Shown: positions 1 to 10,285 of the stretch, piece by piece
Layout of the letters: each line of letters starts with the position of its first letter
Position numbering within the stretch: position 1 is the stretch's first letter
Assembly: GCA_963932145.1 (NCBI GenBank)
Contig: OZ010578.1
Coordinates: forward strand, 24,395,153 to 24,459,152
Direction: 5' to 3'
DNA: 64,000 nucleotides
DNA from: Acanthosepion lycidas
Taxonomy: Eukaryota > Mollusca > Cephalopoda > Sepiida > Sepiidae
Made by a program: the position numbers and the translations under genes
Notes under the pieces: model-generated
The model's database searches: none
Told to the model about the DNA's origin: nothing
The model's input: only the letters and a program-made list of their open reading frames with translations

Positions 1-900
1 AATATTCAAATTCAGTTACAATTCATAAAAGATTATGTTTGAATCAACCTCACCATACTCGAATAAAAGTTTGACTGATTCGTCAGCTTGAAAACGACGG
101 ATAAGTCAACTGCACAGTTACTAAATGATGTAACCTGCCAACCTCGTCCTACCTACAGAGCGACATGCGCTTCGAAAACCCTGGAGAAATATTGTACCCG
201 CTTCTTCGTCGAATAAGAATCCTTGTGTGGGTTGAGGGAAGACATTCCACTGATGTAGATCAATTAGTAGGAGAGATTGCCCAGTAGCTAAATTGTTATG
301 TCATAATTGAGGGATTAGGGTCTGCGTAAAAAGAGTATGCTAGAAATCTACTAAAAGTTTAATTGGAACAACAAACAGATCAACAAGGTGTGAGACAGGA
401 CGTGGTTTATAAACTTTCTCAAACACTAGTTTGGATGTGAATGCCATCCACTATGTTGGCAGATCAAAACGGATCTGATTTGATACCGCCCGGTGATTTG
501 CCTCATCTTGCGTGGAACGGGAAGCAATTTCTCAGATCCACCGCCGTCATTAAGAACAGAAGGAAACATAATGCATCAAAACCACGCTTCATTTGGACAC
601 ATCCAGACTTGTCCAGTTAGTCACGGTAGTCATCACATACAGAGGCTCAAACTTGTTCAACTGGGCCAGATATTAAAACTACTCAGGTGCCCAGATCGGT
701 ACCTCGTGCCAACTAGTTATCGAATACGTGGCAGCCAACTTCATATAAAGGGCGTGTTGTTCATGCATATAAGAATTGGCGAGAGGAGACATGACAGGTG
801 GTCAAACAACATGTCTAGATTTTACTGTCTGAAGGACGTGCGTCTGTTGCCACCTGATTTTCCAGCTCAGACCAGACATTACGGCTTAACTCGTTGAAGA
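1..900. other. No recognisable gene; possible 5' part of the adjacent Ty3/gypsy fossil
   Basis: I see no protein I can name here. The stretch is less AT-rich than the DNA after 4 kb and has codon-like texture similar to the pol fossil that follows, so it may be the decayed gag/protease part of the same element, cut by the window edge. No end repeat is visible. Confidence 0.3.
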
Positions 901-3900
901 GCGCAAAGGAAAATGCCCTGTGCACATGTCAACGCAGACACCCTATTTCAGCGGTTCCTAGTAACATCCCGTTCCTTCCAATGGAAACCAACATCCACCT
1001 ACTGGAAAGATGGATAAGTGACCATTTCAAGACTGGTTCATTTAATACATGTGCACACCAAACAGGAAAACCATTGGACATTACCCTCGTCCCTGCTGCG
1101 ACGCCTTCAGCGGTCCGTACACCGATCTCTCCTCCTTCACCATTGGAAGAAGTGAGCGAAATAAGACCTCGTTCTAGACGTCGCACTGGGTATAATTGAA
1201 CAGGTGCCAGTGGGCACTCCTACAACCTGTTGCTCAAAGATGGTAGTCGCACATTAAAAGACGGCTCTCACAGACGCACTGAGCCCTGCCTCCATGAGGG
1301 AAACTCATCACGCCCCGTTCCCATTTAATCATGTCTCCATCGTTCCGGCTCAAACAAGGAAAACAGTTCTGCACCCATGGAGTGAATACCACAGCTTACT
1401 GCTTTCCCCAACCGCAAAAGATATCACTACATTTAAAACTAAATGGAGCCGGTACCGGTATCTATATGTTCCCCAGGGATTTCACGCGTCTGGAAACGGA
1501 TATACTCTTTGGTTTGACGATATTATAGTGAGCATAATTCGAAAAACCTGTTGCATAGAAAAAAGCCTCCTTTCGGACCATTCTATATAGTCCTCGTTCT
1601 GACACACAAAGGAATATATGACAAACTTTGGGAAGAATGGGATTGTGTTGACCCTGACAAATTCCATTTTGCAGAAATTGATGTGGAATTTACCGGGTTC
1701 TTAATAACTGCCGAAACCAATTTAGAAAATGTCTGAGGACATACTTCACTTTTCTGCACCCACAAATATCTCGGTCTCAGATCCTTGTTTCGATTGGTGA
1801 ATCAGGTATCATGAATTCTCGTAAGCTGATGTGATATCTCCCACCCTTCTGGGAATTACTGAGCTTCAAGAACCGAAAGTTTCATTAGGACGAAACGCTT
1901 GACCAACTTTTTGAGGAGTCGAAGCGAGTAATCGTACGGAAAAGACGAGTCTAGACGTTCGAGATCAATAAACCGACATGCCTTTCAACAGATTTCAGTA
2001 TAACTGGAATCAGTTGCATTCTTTTTCAAAAACACTGTAATTGTGTCAGCGAAGGGAACCCAAATTGCGATGATGGTCACTGGAAAACTATTTTGGCCAG
2101 GTCTCACTTTACCAACGACACTATGCACTGGTCGAAGCTGAAGCCCTGGCACTTGTCTATGGGATTAGATTCGTATCGGATGTTTATATTGAGATGTCCA
2201 AATTTGCTATTCACTGTTGACCATCAGCTACTTATAAAAATTTTCTCAGATATGGCGTTCGAGAGCATAAAGAATACCCTTTCTTTTATTTCAAGGAACT
2301 CATACTAATATACAAATTCAGCATTAAACATCTCCATGTATCCTATGAGAGGACTCGACAGAACACCCCCGAATATTATCTACACATATACAACGGAAGC
2401 GTAAACGGTCATTCTATGAGGCGACAACAACTGATGCAGTCAAAATAATCGACAGTGCAATAAAGGCTGCATGTCCTCATACGAGCATGACCCAAGATTA
2501 AGGGCTATGACATGGGATAGGGTCGTTGCAGCCATTGATGAAGAATTTCGGACTGACTATACACGAACTGGTTACCCCAAATCACGCCATGACCTCCCGT
2601 CGGTGTTCTCTCAGTTTTGGCCCATGCGCGAGGAATGGTACCGTGTCGAAGGAGTACCTTATACCTCGACAACTTCGTGTGGCAGTACTTGAATCCCTAC
2701 ATTCTGCACATCAGGATGTAAATGGCGTGCTAGAAAATTTGAACAGACCAGAGCCGAATGTCACATATGTAACTCTGTCGCCTACTTAAAACCTAAGGGG
2801 CCCTAGACACCGTCGTCTAAACCTGAATTTCCATTCCAAAAAACCTTAATTGACTTTTTCGACTCATAAAGTAGAAATTGCGTTATATATGCAGATCGGT
2901 ATACTGGTTGGGTAAAAGTGGCCCTAATTTAAACTGTGAAGGCAAGAGCTTGGTTCTGTACATATGGTGCACCCGAAGAACTTTCTTCTGATGGGGGACC
3001 ACCTCTTGATTCCCAAGAATACGACTCGTTCCTTAATAATCAGGGAATATGGAAATGTATTTAATCAACTTACTACCCACAAAACATTAGCCGGGCAGAA
3101 CTGGCCGTCAAAATGGCTAAGCGTGTACTCGCAGACAGCTGTGGTCGGCTCTGTCATGATTGTGCAGCCTGTGCTTTAATGACCCAACGCAGCACTCCAG
3201 CTATGATGTTATACGGTCGTGTTATCAAAAACCACCCCCTGTCCTATGGTACAAATACCAGATACGTAAACAGTGGAGAGAAATTGGCGAACTAAGAGAG
3301 GCAGTAATGGCTAAAAGGCAGATACGAAACGAGAACTTTTAAATTGAACATTGTCGCCCCCTTCGGGAATTACAAATTACCTATTCTGTTCAGTTCCAGA
3401 ATTAAGATGGTCCTTACCCTCATCAGTGGATGAAAACAGGGAGAACCGCGGAGATACTCAGTAAATGGCAGTACCGTATGCGGGTGGATGGAAGCAATCG
3501 GCTAATTCTATGCAACCGACGCTTCTTCCGTATGATCCACCCAGTTGTTGACATTATAACCAGGGAGCGGGTCCATCAACCTCATAGCACCTCGATTTAT
3601 AGCCGGTTCAAGATAGTAACATGGAAAATAGATTAACCACATCTAGACTAGAATCGTATAATAACTTTGCGGGTCCTGGGGTTTTGGTAGCAGAGACCTG
3701 GTGAATCCCCTAAGACGATCGACATCCCTTATCACCCATCGGACAACATAAACCAAATACCCCGAGTAAAGAACCAGAAGAAATGGTAACGATACCGCGA
3801 ATTCAGTCAGCCCAATACAAATTAATATTGGAAAAAAAAACAACATCAGACGACACTAGTTCCAAGTCAACGCTCACGTCGAAAGACGAGGGCACCTCGA

Positions 3901-4010
3901 ACTTTATCTTGCACACATATTATAGGACAAACCTTCAACTGACTACGTCAATGCGTCCTGTGGTCAGAGGGGTGAGGGTGGATTGTAGAGTAGAAATGGA
4001 AGGTCTAATT
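900..4010 (+). mobile_element. Ty3/gypsy LTR retrotransposon fossil (pol: RT, RNase H, integrase)
   Basis: Pieces of translation in changing frames follow the order of Ty3/gypsy pol. Reverse-transcriptase-like text lies at about 1000-1900, an RNase H-like block at about 2090-2310 (VDHQLLIKIFSD resembles the VDHQPLxKIFSD signature), and an integrase-like block at about 2470-3350, ending in KQWREIGELREA and then a C-terminal tail to about 3650. The element is on the plus strand, clearly broken many times (well over ten breaks), and therefore old. No long terminal repeats were identified; the left edge may extend to the window start. Family placement rests on remembered Ty3/gypsy proteins from invertebrates. 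Confidence 0.8.
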
Positions 4011-5097
4011 AGATAATGGGCGACTTACACAGACAGACATAAATTACCTTGTCCAGTGTTATATAAAAAGCTGCGTGAATAGGGGCCAGATATATAAAGA
4101 ATTGCGTTTGAATAATTTCTTGTTTTTTTTTTCTTTCAGGTTCTTTGTTCGATGCAACGCAGACTTTTGACGCCATCTTTTATTTTATTTCCGTTTCTTT
4201 ATTAATTTCCTGCATCATTTCAAGTAGCATTATCTATATGCAGCGTAAAAGGAAATTCTACCAATAACCGCAGGAGAATAATTTATAAAGGAAAAAGGGA
4301 TTTTCAAGTTACATATCGACATATGATGATATTTGAATGCTATATTCAAGATTTATTTGACTGCTTATCTTAAATCATATCCAAGGTTTGTTTTTCGTCG
4401 CAGAATCAGGAAACGCTCGCCAGTTCAGTAGCATTTGACTAAGAAATTCTGTTTCGATTATTTTAATTTCTTCTATGGCATTCATGAATTGGTGTCTTTC
4501 GTATATAATGTAAATCAATCAACCACACTTTGTATGATTTATCCGCATTGTGAAGATGGGAACAAAGATGCGAACAACCCCACTTGATTTTTTTGCATTG
4601 TGAAGATGCAAAAACAATTGCCCAAGGAAAAGAGTTAATAATGGAAATTAAATGACATTAACTTATATAGGTTAAAATATTTACGATAAAACTTGTCAAA
4701 TTGAGTCGAAGAAAGCTTCATGACACAATTGGAATTAACTAAGTAGCCGTATAATTATAAGTTCTTTTCGTGTTAAATTCTGTTTTGCAATATTTTGGAT
4801 TGCGGCATTTCAAACATGATTGCAACGTTGTACCTATGCTGGGGATAGTCTGCAAGACAACATTTCTACATTGTGTGCAATGTTGTAGGCATGTAAAAAG
4901 TTATGCTAATGCGACAACGTTTTTATTGCAAGATCTATGTATCATTAGAGCAACGTCACTTTTTTAGATGGACGTGAACAGAGGGGTCTGACTTCCATTG
5001 TATTTTTATATAAATAAAAAAATATTTTAATTCTACAATAATAATTAAAAAAGATTCCTGTCTGAATTTCTCAGATGAGGAATTAACATTGCTCACT

Positions 5098-5099
<2 letters not shown>
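4011..5099. other. AT-rich non-coding stretch, nothing recognised
   Basis: AT-rich sequence with a T-rich run near 4120 and no ORF of convincing composition. The short segment around 4540-4610 repeats a phrase resembling GCATTGTGAAGATG twice. I see no gene or element with recognisable ends. Confidence 0.5.
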
Positions 5100-5190
<91 letters not shown>

Positions 5191-5191
5191 T
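5100..5191. repeat. (TA)n then (TG)n microsatellite
   Basis: About 70 bp of pure TA followed by about 20 bp of TG. The compound TA/TG type recurs at 54.65 kb in this window. Confidence 0.97.
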
Positions 5192-5510
5192 TGTAGGATA
5201 TCTAATTGTATCTGAAATAAAAATGAAGATGATCAGTCAAAGTGTGAAATTTTTAATCAAAGACGCGTTTCGCCGGACAAAAAGCCTATGTTCCCATTGA
5301 CGCCATATTTTAAACTAAAACAAGAAACAAAACTTTGTGTTTGGAGACTACCTTGAGATCTCTGAGGATAAGTTGGTTGTCGTAAATCATATTAATTACT
5401 CTAGCTTATTACTTCCAAGCTTGCGACTTGAAGAGAACCTGTATATCTCTGTGCTTGTTTGTTTAACTGTATCAGAGTCGTTTGGTATTGTAGGATTTTA
5501 ATTCAGGGAC

Positions 5511-5512
<2 letters not shown>

Positions 5513-5571
<59 letters not shown>
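5513..5571. repeat. (ATT)n microsatellite
   Basis: About 19 uninterrupted ATT triplets. The flanks (5192-5512 and 5572-5786) are AT-rich and hold no gene I recognise. The leucine-run ORF over the tract is only the microsatellite read in frame. Confidence 0.97.
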
Positions 5572-5784
5572 TTTGTCTACACATATATACATGCATACAA
5601 ACACAGCCAAATATATACAGGTATGTGCATTCTTACGCATGTTTTCCTAAATATACACTCACCTAATGATACATAAGTATTAGAGCCCATTTTTATTTTT
5701 CATATGCATGTATACATATACATGCCCATCTATACATACCTGTGCACACACACCACACATACACGCATATAAACCTCATAAAGT

Positions 5785-5786
<2 letters not shown>

Positions 5787-5821
<35 letters not shown>
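5787..5821. repeat. (TA)n microsatellite
   Basis: About 35 bp of TA repeats immediately after an alternating CACACAC/ATACATAC-rich segment (5740-5785). Confidence 0.95.
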
Positions 5822-5825
<4 letters not shown>

Positions 5826-6042
5826 CACATACTGAATAATTAGAAAGATGATCTATATAAAACAGGTTGGGTGTTTTATTGAATTTAGTTGGTATGTAAT
5901 GTGTAACGTTATGTATGAATTGAGGACAAAAGCCTTCTTTGACTTTGTATCTGAATACAATGTCATTATGGCACTTTGTTTTATTGTTAGAGCTTAATAG
6001 CAAAACAATGGCTTCAAGCAGAAGATGCAACAGTTGCATTTC

Positions 6043-6480
6043 TGTTATCTTTGTGGCGAGTTTACAACAACGAATAACATAAAATAGATAAATGATTTTG
6101 TTAGAAAAGCTTATCAGGCTTACAATGAAGTGAAAACTGGGGGATCAAGATAAATCTTCGGCACCATGTTGTCTGTAAAACATTTCAGGACCAGAACATG
6201 CCAGTAGACTTGGAGTACTCGAATTTTACATAAGTTTGGCATTCCGATAATTTGGCTGGAGCCACCGAATCACATCTGCTAAATTGACATTGCTGTCCCC
6301 ATCAAGAAGAAATGAAAATCTGTGAATTATCCTTCTCTTAAGTGAATTATCAAACCTGTAACACACTTCGATGAAATCCTTATTTCTGTCTTCAAAAAAA
6401 TTTCGTCCAGTGACATTGCAGATGATCCGTATGATTTCATAGATATGGACGAGAACGATAATGATTTTGAGGAATTATAA
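6043..6480 (+). pseudogene. Decayed relic of a Cys-rich invertebrate protein family (CYxCGEF type)
   Basis: One frame read from 6043 to the stop at 6478-6480 (146 codons) begins CYLCGEFTT. It keeps scattered landmarks: VRKAYQAYNEVKTG, then FGIPIIWLEPPNH, then AVPIKKK, then an acidic end (DDPYDFIDMDEND). The order resembles a family I remember from molluscs and arthropods, whose members start CYxCGEF, continue GIPMVWREPxDHxxDCYFC and have a TYPNIPSAxRPVPH-like block. Several in-frame stops interrupt the frame and most of the Cys of the middle block are gone, so it is a relic. The function of the family is not known to me; it may be transposon-related because it is so often multicopy. Confidence 0.5.
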
Positions 6481-6579
6481 ATATGAACAGACAGTGTCTG
6501 ATCAAGACGAGCTGACCGGAAATCAGGGATTTGATTTTTATCAAAAGAATCGGAGAAACTATAATGCTTCGAAGGCATG

Positions 6580-7265
6580 TAAACACATAATGCAAGTCAA
6601 TGAATTTTATGATCTCTTATCTGTTTGTTATCAGTCTTTTTAACGTGAGAAAGAAAAAAATGAAGTAAGAGTTGTCATCAAATTGCAGAACGAATCATGG
6701 CCATTGCATTTCATTCCCAATCTGCAAAATTTTAATGAAAATATTTTATATTTGTTAATTTTATGTATCTATCAATCCATTATCTCCAAATATAATGAAT
6801 TTTATAATACTCTTATAAGTTCGTTATCAGTTCATTCCCAATCTACAAAATTTTAATGAAAATATTTTACATTTGATATTTTATGTATGAATCATTCCAG
6901 TATCTCTAAATATAAATTTCTTAATAGTTCAAAATGTAAATATTGAATGAAGAAATGAAGACATGTTGAAAATAACTGTCAAAAAGACAAAAAAAAAGGT
7001 CGTGTAATCATCTTATGTAGCCAGCTTTTCAGTCAACTCAAGAAGATCGTTGATGAGTTTAAGATGTTAAACGATAAAACAGAATTACCAATTTATTACC
7101 TTACAAACAAAGAAATCATACAAGAGACAAATAGTGATCTACTTTTGTTATACTGGGCAATTTTAAACCCTATTTTTGACTTAATGTAAGGCCCAAGACC
7201 CACTTAACGTAGAGGATTACTGTCTGAGTTTGTTTTATGGACGTAAAAGGTAGTAAAAGGACAGA
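6580..7265. repeat. Dispersed repeat R600, copy 1
   Basis: This segment is homologous over most of its length to 20486-21090. Shared landmarks, in the same order, are a GCAGAACGAATCA phrase, TTTAATGAAAATATTTTAT, the phrase CAGCTTTTCAGTCAAC, GATCGTTGATGAGTTTAA or similar, and a GGCCCAAGACCCACTTAA-like block. A subsegment (about 6706-6760) is also repeated within the copy at about 6828-6880. No coding potential. It follows the Cys-rich relic directly, so it could be the 3' part of the same mobile unit. Confidence 0.75.
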
Positions 7266-7319
7266 TTATGAGCATATATGGATGGATAAATCACAAAATC
7301 TAAACTTTGCCGGTTACTC

Positions 7320-7510
7320 CCATTTGATCGAAGTGTCAAATATTTTGATACCAAGGCGTCTAAACATTTTGACATCAGTGACACTAAATATTATGATGTC
7401 AGTAGCTCTAGATATTTTGATACAAGGGCTTCTATTCATTTTGATATCAGTGTTGCTAAATATTTTAGTGTCAGTGGTTCTAAATATATTGAAATCAGTT
7501 AAAACATTTT
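7320..7510 (+). repeat. Degenerate 24-bp minisatellite, left flank
   Basis: Diverged tandem copies of a 24-bp unit close to TCAGTGGCTCTAAATATTTT+GATG occur at exact 24-bp spacing from about 7368 to 7486. Because 24 is a multiple of three, the array leaves an ORF (7237-7512) with an ILxSVxLN repeat. I regard that ORF as a by-product, since the same repeat elsewhere is not open. Confidence 0.85.
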
Positions 7511-10120
7511 GATGTCAGTGGCGTTGCACATCAATGGCATTAAATGAGTTGATATCAGTGGCGTTGCACATCAATGGCATTAAATGAGTTGATGTCAGTG
7601 GCGCTGCACATCAATGGCATTAAATGAGTTGATGTCAGTGGCGTTGCACATCAATGGCATTAAATGAGTTGATGTCAGTGGCGTTGCACATCAATGGCAT
7701 TAAATGAGTTGATGTCAGTGGCGCTGCACATCAATGGCATTAAATGAGTTGATGTCAGTGGCGTTGCACATCAATGGCATTAAATGAGTTGATGTCAGTG
7801 GCGTTGCGCATCAATGGCATTAAATGAGTTGATGTCAGTGGCGTTGCACATGAATGGCATTAAATGAGTTGATGTCAGTGGCGCTGCACATCAATGGCAT
7901 TAAATGAGTTGATGTCAGTGGCGCTGCACATCAATGGCATTAAATGAGTTGATGTCAGTGGCGTTGCACATGAATGGCATTAAATGAGTTGATGTCAGTG
8001 GCGCTGCACATCAATGGCATTAAATGAGTTGATGTTAGTGGCGCTGTACATCAATGGCATTAAATGAGTTGATGTCAGTGGCGTTGCACATCAATGGCAT
8101 GAAATGAGTTGATGTTAGTGGCGCTGCACATCAATGGCATTAAATGAGTTGATGTCAGTGGCGCTGCACATCAATGGCATTAAATGAGTTGATGTCAGTG
8201 GCGTTGCACATCAATGGCATTAAATGAGTTGATGTCAGTGGCGTTGCACATCAATGGCATGAAATGAGTTGATGTTAGTGGCGCTGCACATCAATGGCAT
8301 TAAATGAGTTGATGTCAGTGGCGCTGCACATCAATGGCATTAAATGAGTTGATGTCAGTGGCGCTGTACATCAATGGCATTAAATGAGTTGATGTCAATG
8401 GCGTTGCACATCAATGGCATGAAATGAGTTGATGTTAGTGGCGCTGCACATCAATGGTATTAAATGAGTTGATGTCAGTGGCGCTGCACATCAATGGCAT
8501 TAAATGAATTGATGTCAGTGGCGCTGCACATCAATGGCATTAAATGAGTTGTTGTCAGTGGCGCTGCACATCAATGGCATTAAATGATTTGATGTCAGTG
8601 GCGCTGCACATCAATGGCATTAAATGAGTTGATGTCAGTGGCGTTGCACATCAATGGCATTAAATGAGTTGATGTCAGTGGCGTTGCACATCAATGGCAT
8701 TAAATGAGTTGATGTCAGTGTCGTTGCACATCAATGGCATTAAATGAGTTGATGTCAGTGGCGCTGTACATCAATGGCATTAAATGAGTTGATGTCAGTG
8801 GCGTTGCACATCAATGGCATGAAATGAGTTGATGTTAGTGGCGCTGCACATCAATGGCATTAAATGAGTTGATGTCAGTGGCGCTGCACATCAATGGCAT
8901 TAAATGAGTTGATGTCAGTGGCGTTGCACATCAATGGCATTAAATGAATTGATGTCAGTGGCGCCGCACATCAGTGGCATTAAATGAGTTGATGTCAGTG
9001 GCGCTGCACATCAATGGCATTAAATGAGTTGATGTCAGTGGCGCTGCACATCAATGGCATTAAATGAGTTGTTGTCAGTGGCGCTGCACATCAATGGCAT
9101 TAAAAGAGTTGATGTCAGTGGCGTTGCACATCAATGGCATTAAATGAGTTGATGTCAGTGGCGTTGCACATCAATGGCATTAAATGAGTTGTTGTCAGTG
9201 GCGCAGCACATCAATGGCATTAAATGAGTTGATGTCAGTGGCGCTGCACATCAATGGCATTAAATGAGTTGATGTCAGTGGCGTTGCACATCAATGGCAT
9301 TAAATGAATTGATGTCAGTGGCGCCGCACATCAGTGGCATTAAATGAGTTGATGTCAGTGGCGCTGCACATCAATGGCATTAAATGAATTGATGTCAGTG
9401 GCGCTGCACATCAATGGCATTAAATGAGTTGTTGTCAGTGGCGCTGCACATCAATGGCATTAAATGAATTGATGTCAGTGAGGTTGCACATCAATGGCAT
9501 TAAATGAGTTGATGTCAGTGGCGTTGCACATCAATGACATTAAATGAGTTGATGTCAGTGGCGCTGCACATCAATGGCATTAAATGAGTTGATGTCAGTG
9601 GCGCTGCACATCAATGGCATTAAATGAGTTGTTGTCAGTGGCGCTGCACATCAATAGCATTAAATGAGTTGATGTCAGTGGCGTTGCACATCAATAGCAT
9701 TAAATGAGTTGATGTCAGTGGCGTTGCACATCAATGACATTAAATGAGTTGATGTCAGTGGCGTTGCACATCAATGGCATTAAATGAGTTGATGTCAGTG
9801 GCGTTGCGCATCAATGGCATTAAATGAGTTGATGTCAGTGGCGCTGCACATCAATGGCATTAAATGTGTTGATGTCAGTGGCGCTGCACATCAATGGTAT
9901 TAAATGAGTTGATGTCAGTGGCGTTGCACATCAATGGCATTAAATGAGTTGATGTCAGTGGCGCCGCACATCAGTGGCATTAAATGAGTTGATGGCAGTG
10001 GCGCTGCACATCAGTGGCATTAAATGAGTTGATGTCAGTGGCGCTCCACATCAATGGCATTAAATGAGTTGATGTCAGTGGCGCTGCACATCAATGGCAT
10101 TAAATGAGTTGATGTCAGTG
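7511..10120. repeat. 40-bp minisatellite/satellite array, about 65 units
   Basis: A 40-bp unit (GATGTCAGTGGCGYTGCACA followed by TCAATGGCATTAAATGAGTT) repeats from 7511 to 10120. The unit phase never shifts: units start at the same offset at 7561 and at 10081, 63 units apart. All differences I can see between units are substitutions, chiefly GCGTTG/GCGCTG, GATGTCAG/GATGTTAG, TTAAATGAG/TGAAATGAG, GTTGATG/GTTGTTG and CATCAATG/CATGAATG. Several variant combinations recur at intervals, suggesting multi-unit amplification. 40 is not a multiple of three and no ORF spans the array. Confidence 0.98.
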
Positions 10121-10285
10121 GCTGTAAATATTTTGATATCAATGAAACTAACATTTTGCCATGAATGGGGTTAAATATTTTGATATAACTGGTTAAAAAC
10201 ATATATCAATGGCAGCAAAGATTTTATTATCAGCGGGACTAAATATTATGATGTCAGTGGTATTATATATTTTGATGTCAGTGAG
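10112..10285 (+). repeat. Degenerate 24-bp minisatellite, right flank of the 40-bp array
   Basis: Copies of the same TCAGTGG...AAATATTTTGAT motif as before 7510 continue after the 40-bp array and stop at 10285, where unrelated sequence begins. The motif resumes near 14575, which marks the intervening 4.3 kb as an insertion. Confidence 0.85.

Noticed and set aside
4530-4620. Repeated GCATTGTGAAGATG phrase as a regulatory element
   Set aside because: Only two short copies, with no gene nearby to regulate.
5459-5650. Poly-leucine ORF
   Set aside because: Produced by the (ATT)n tract read as TTA; no signal peptide logic or homologue beyond it.
7511-10120. CRISPR-like array
   Set aside because: Units abut directly with no unique spacers, and the genome is clearly eukaryotic; it is a tandem minisatellite.
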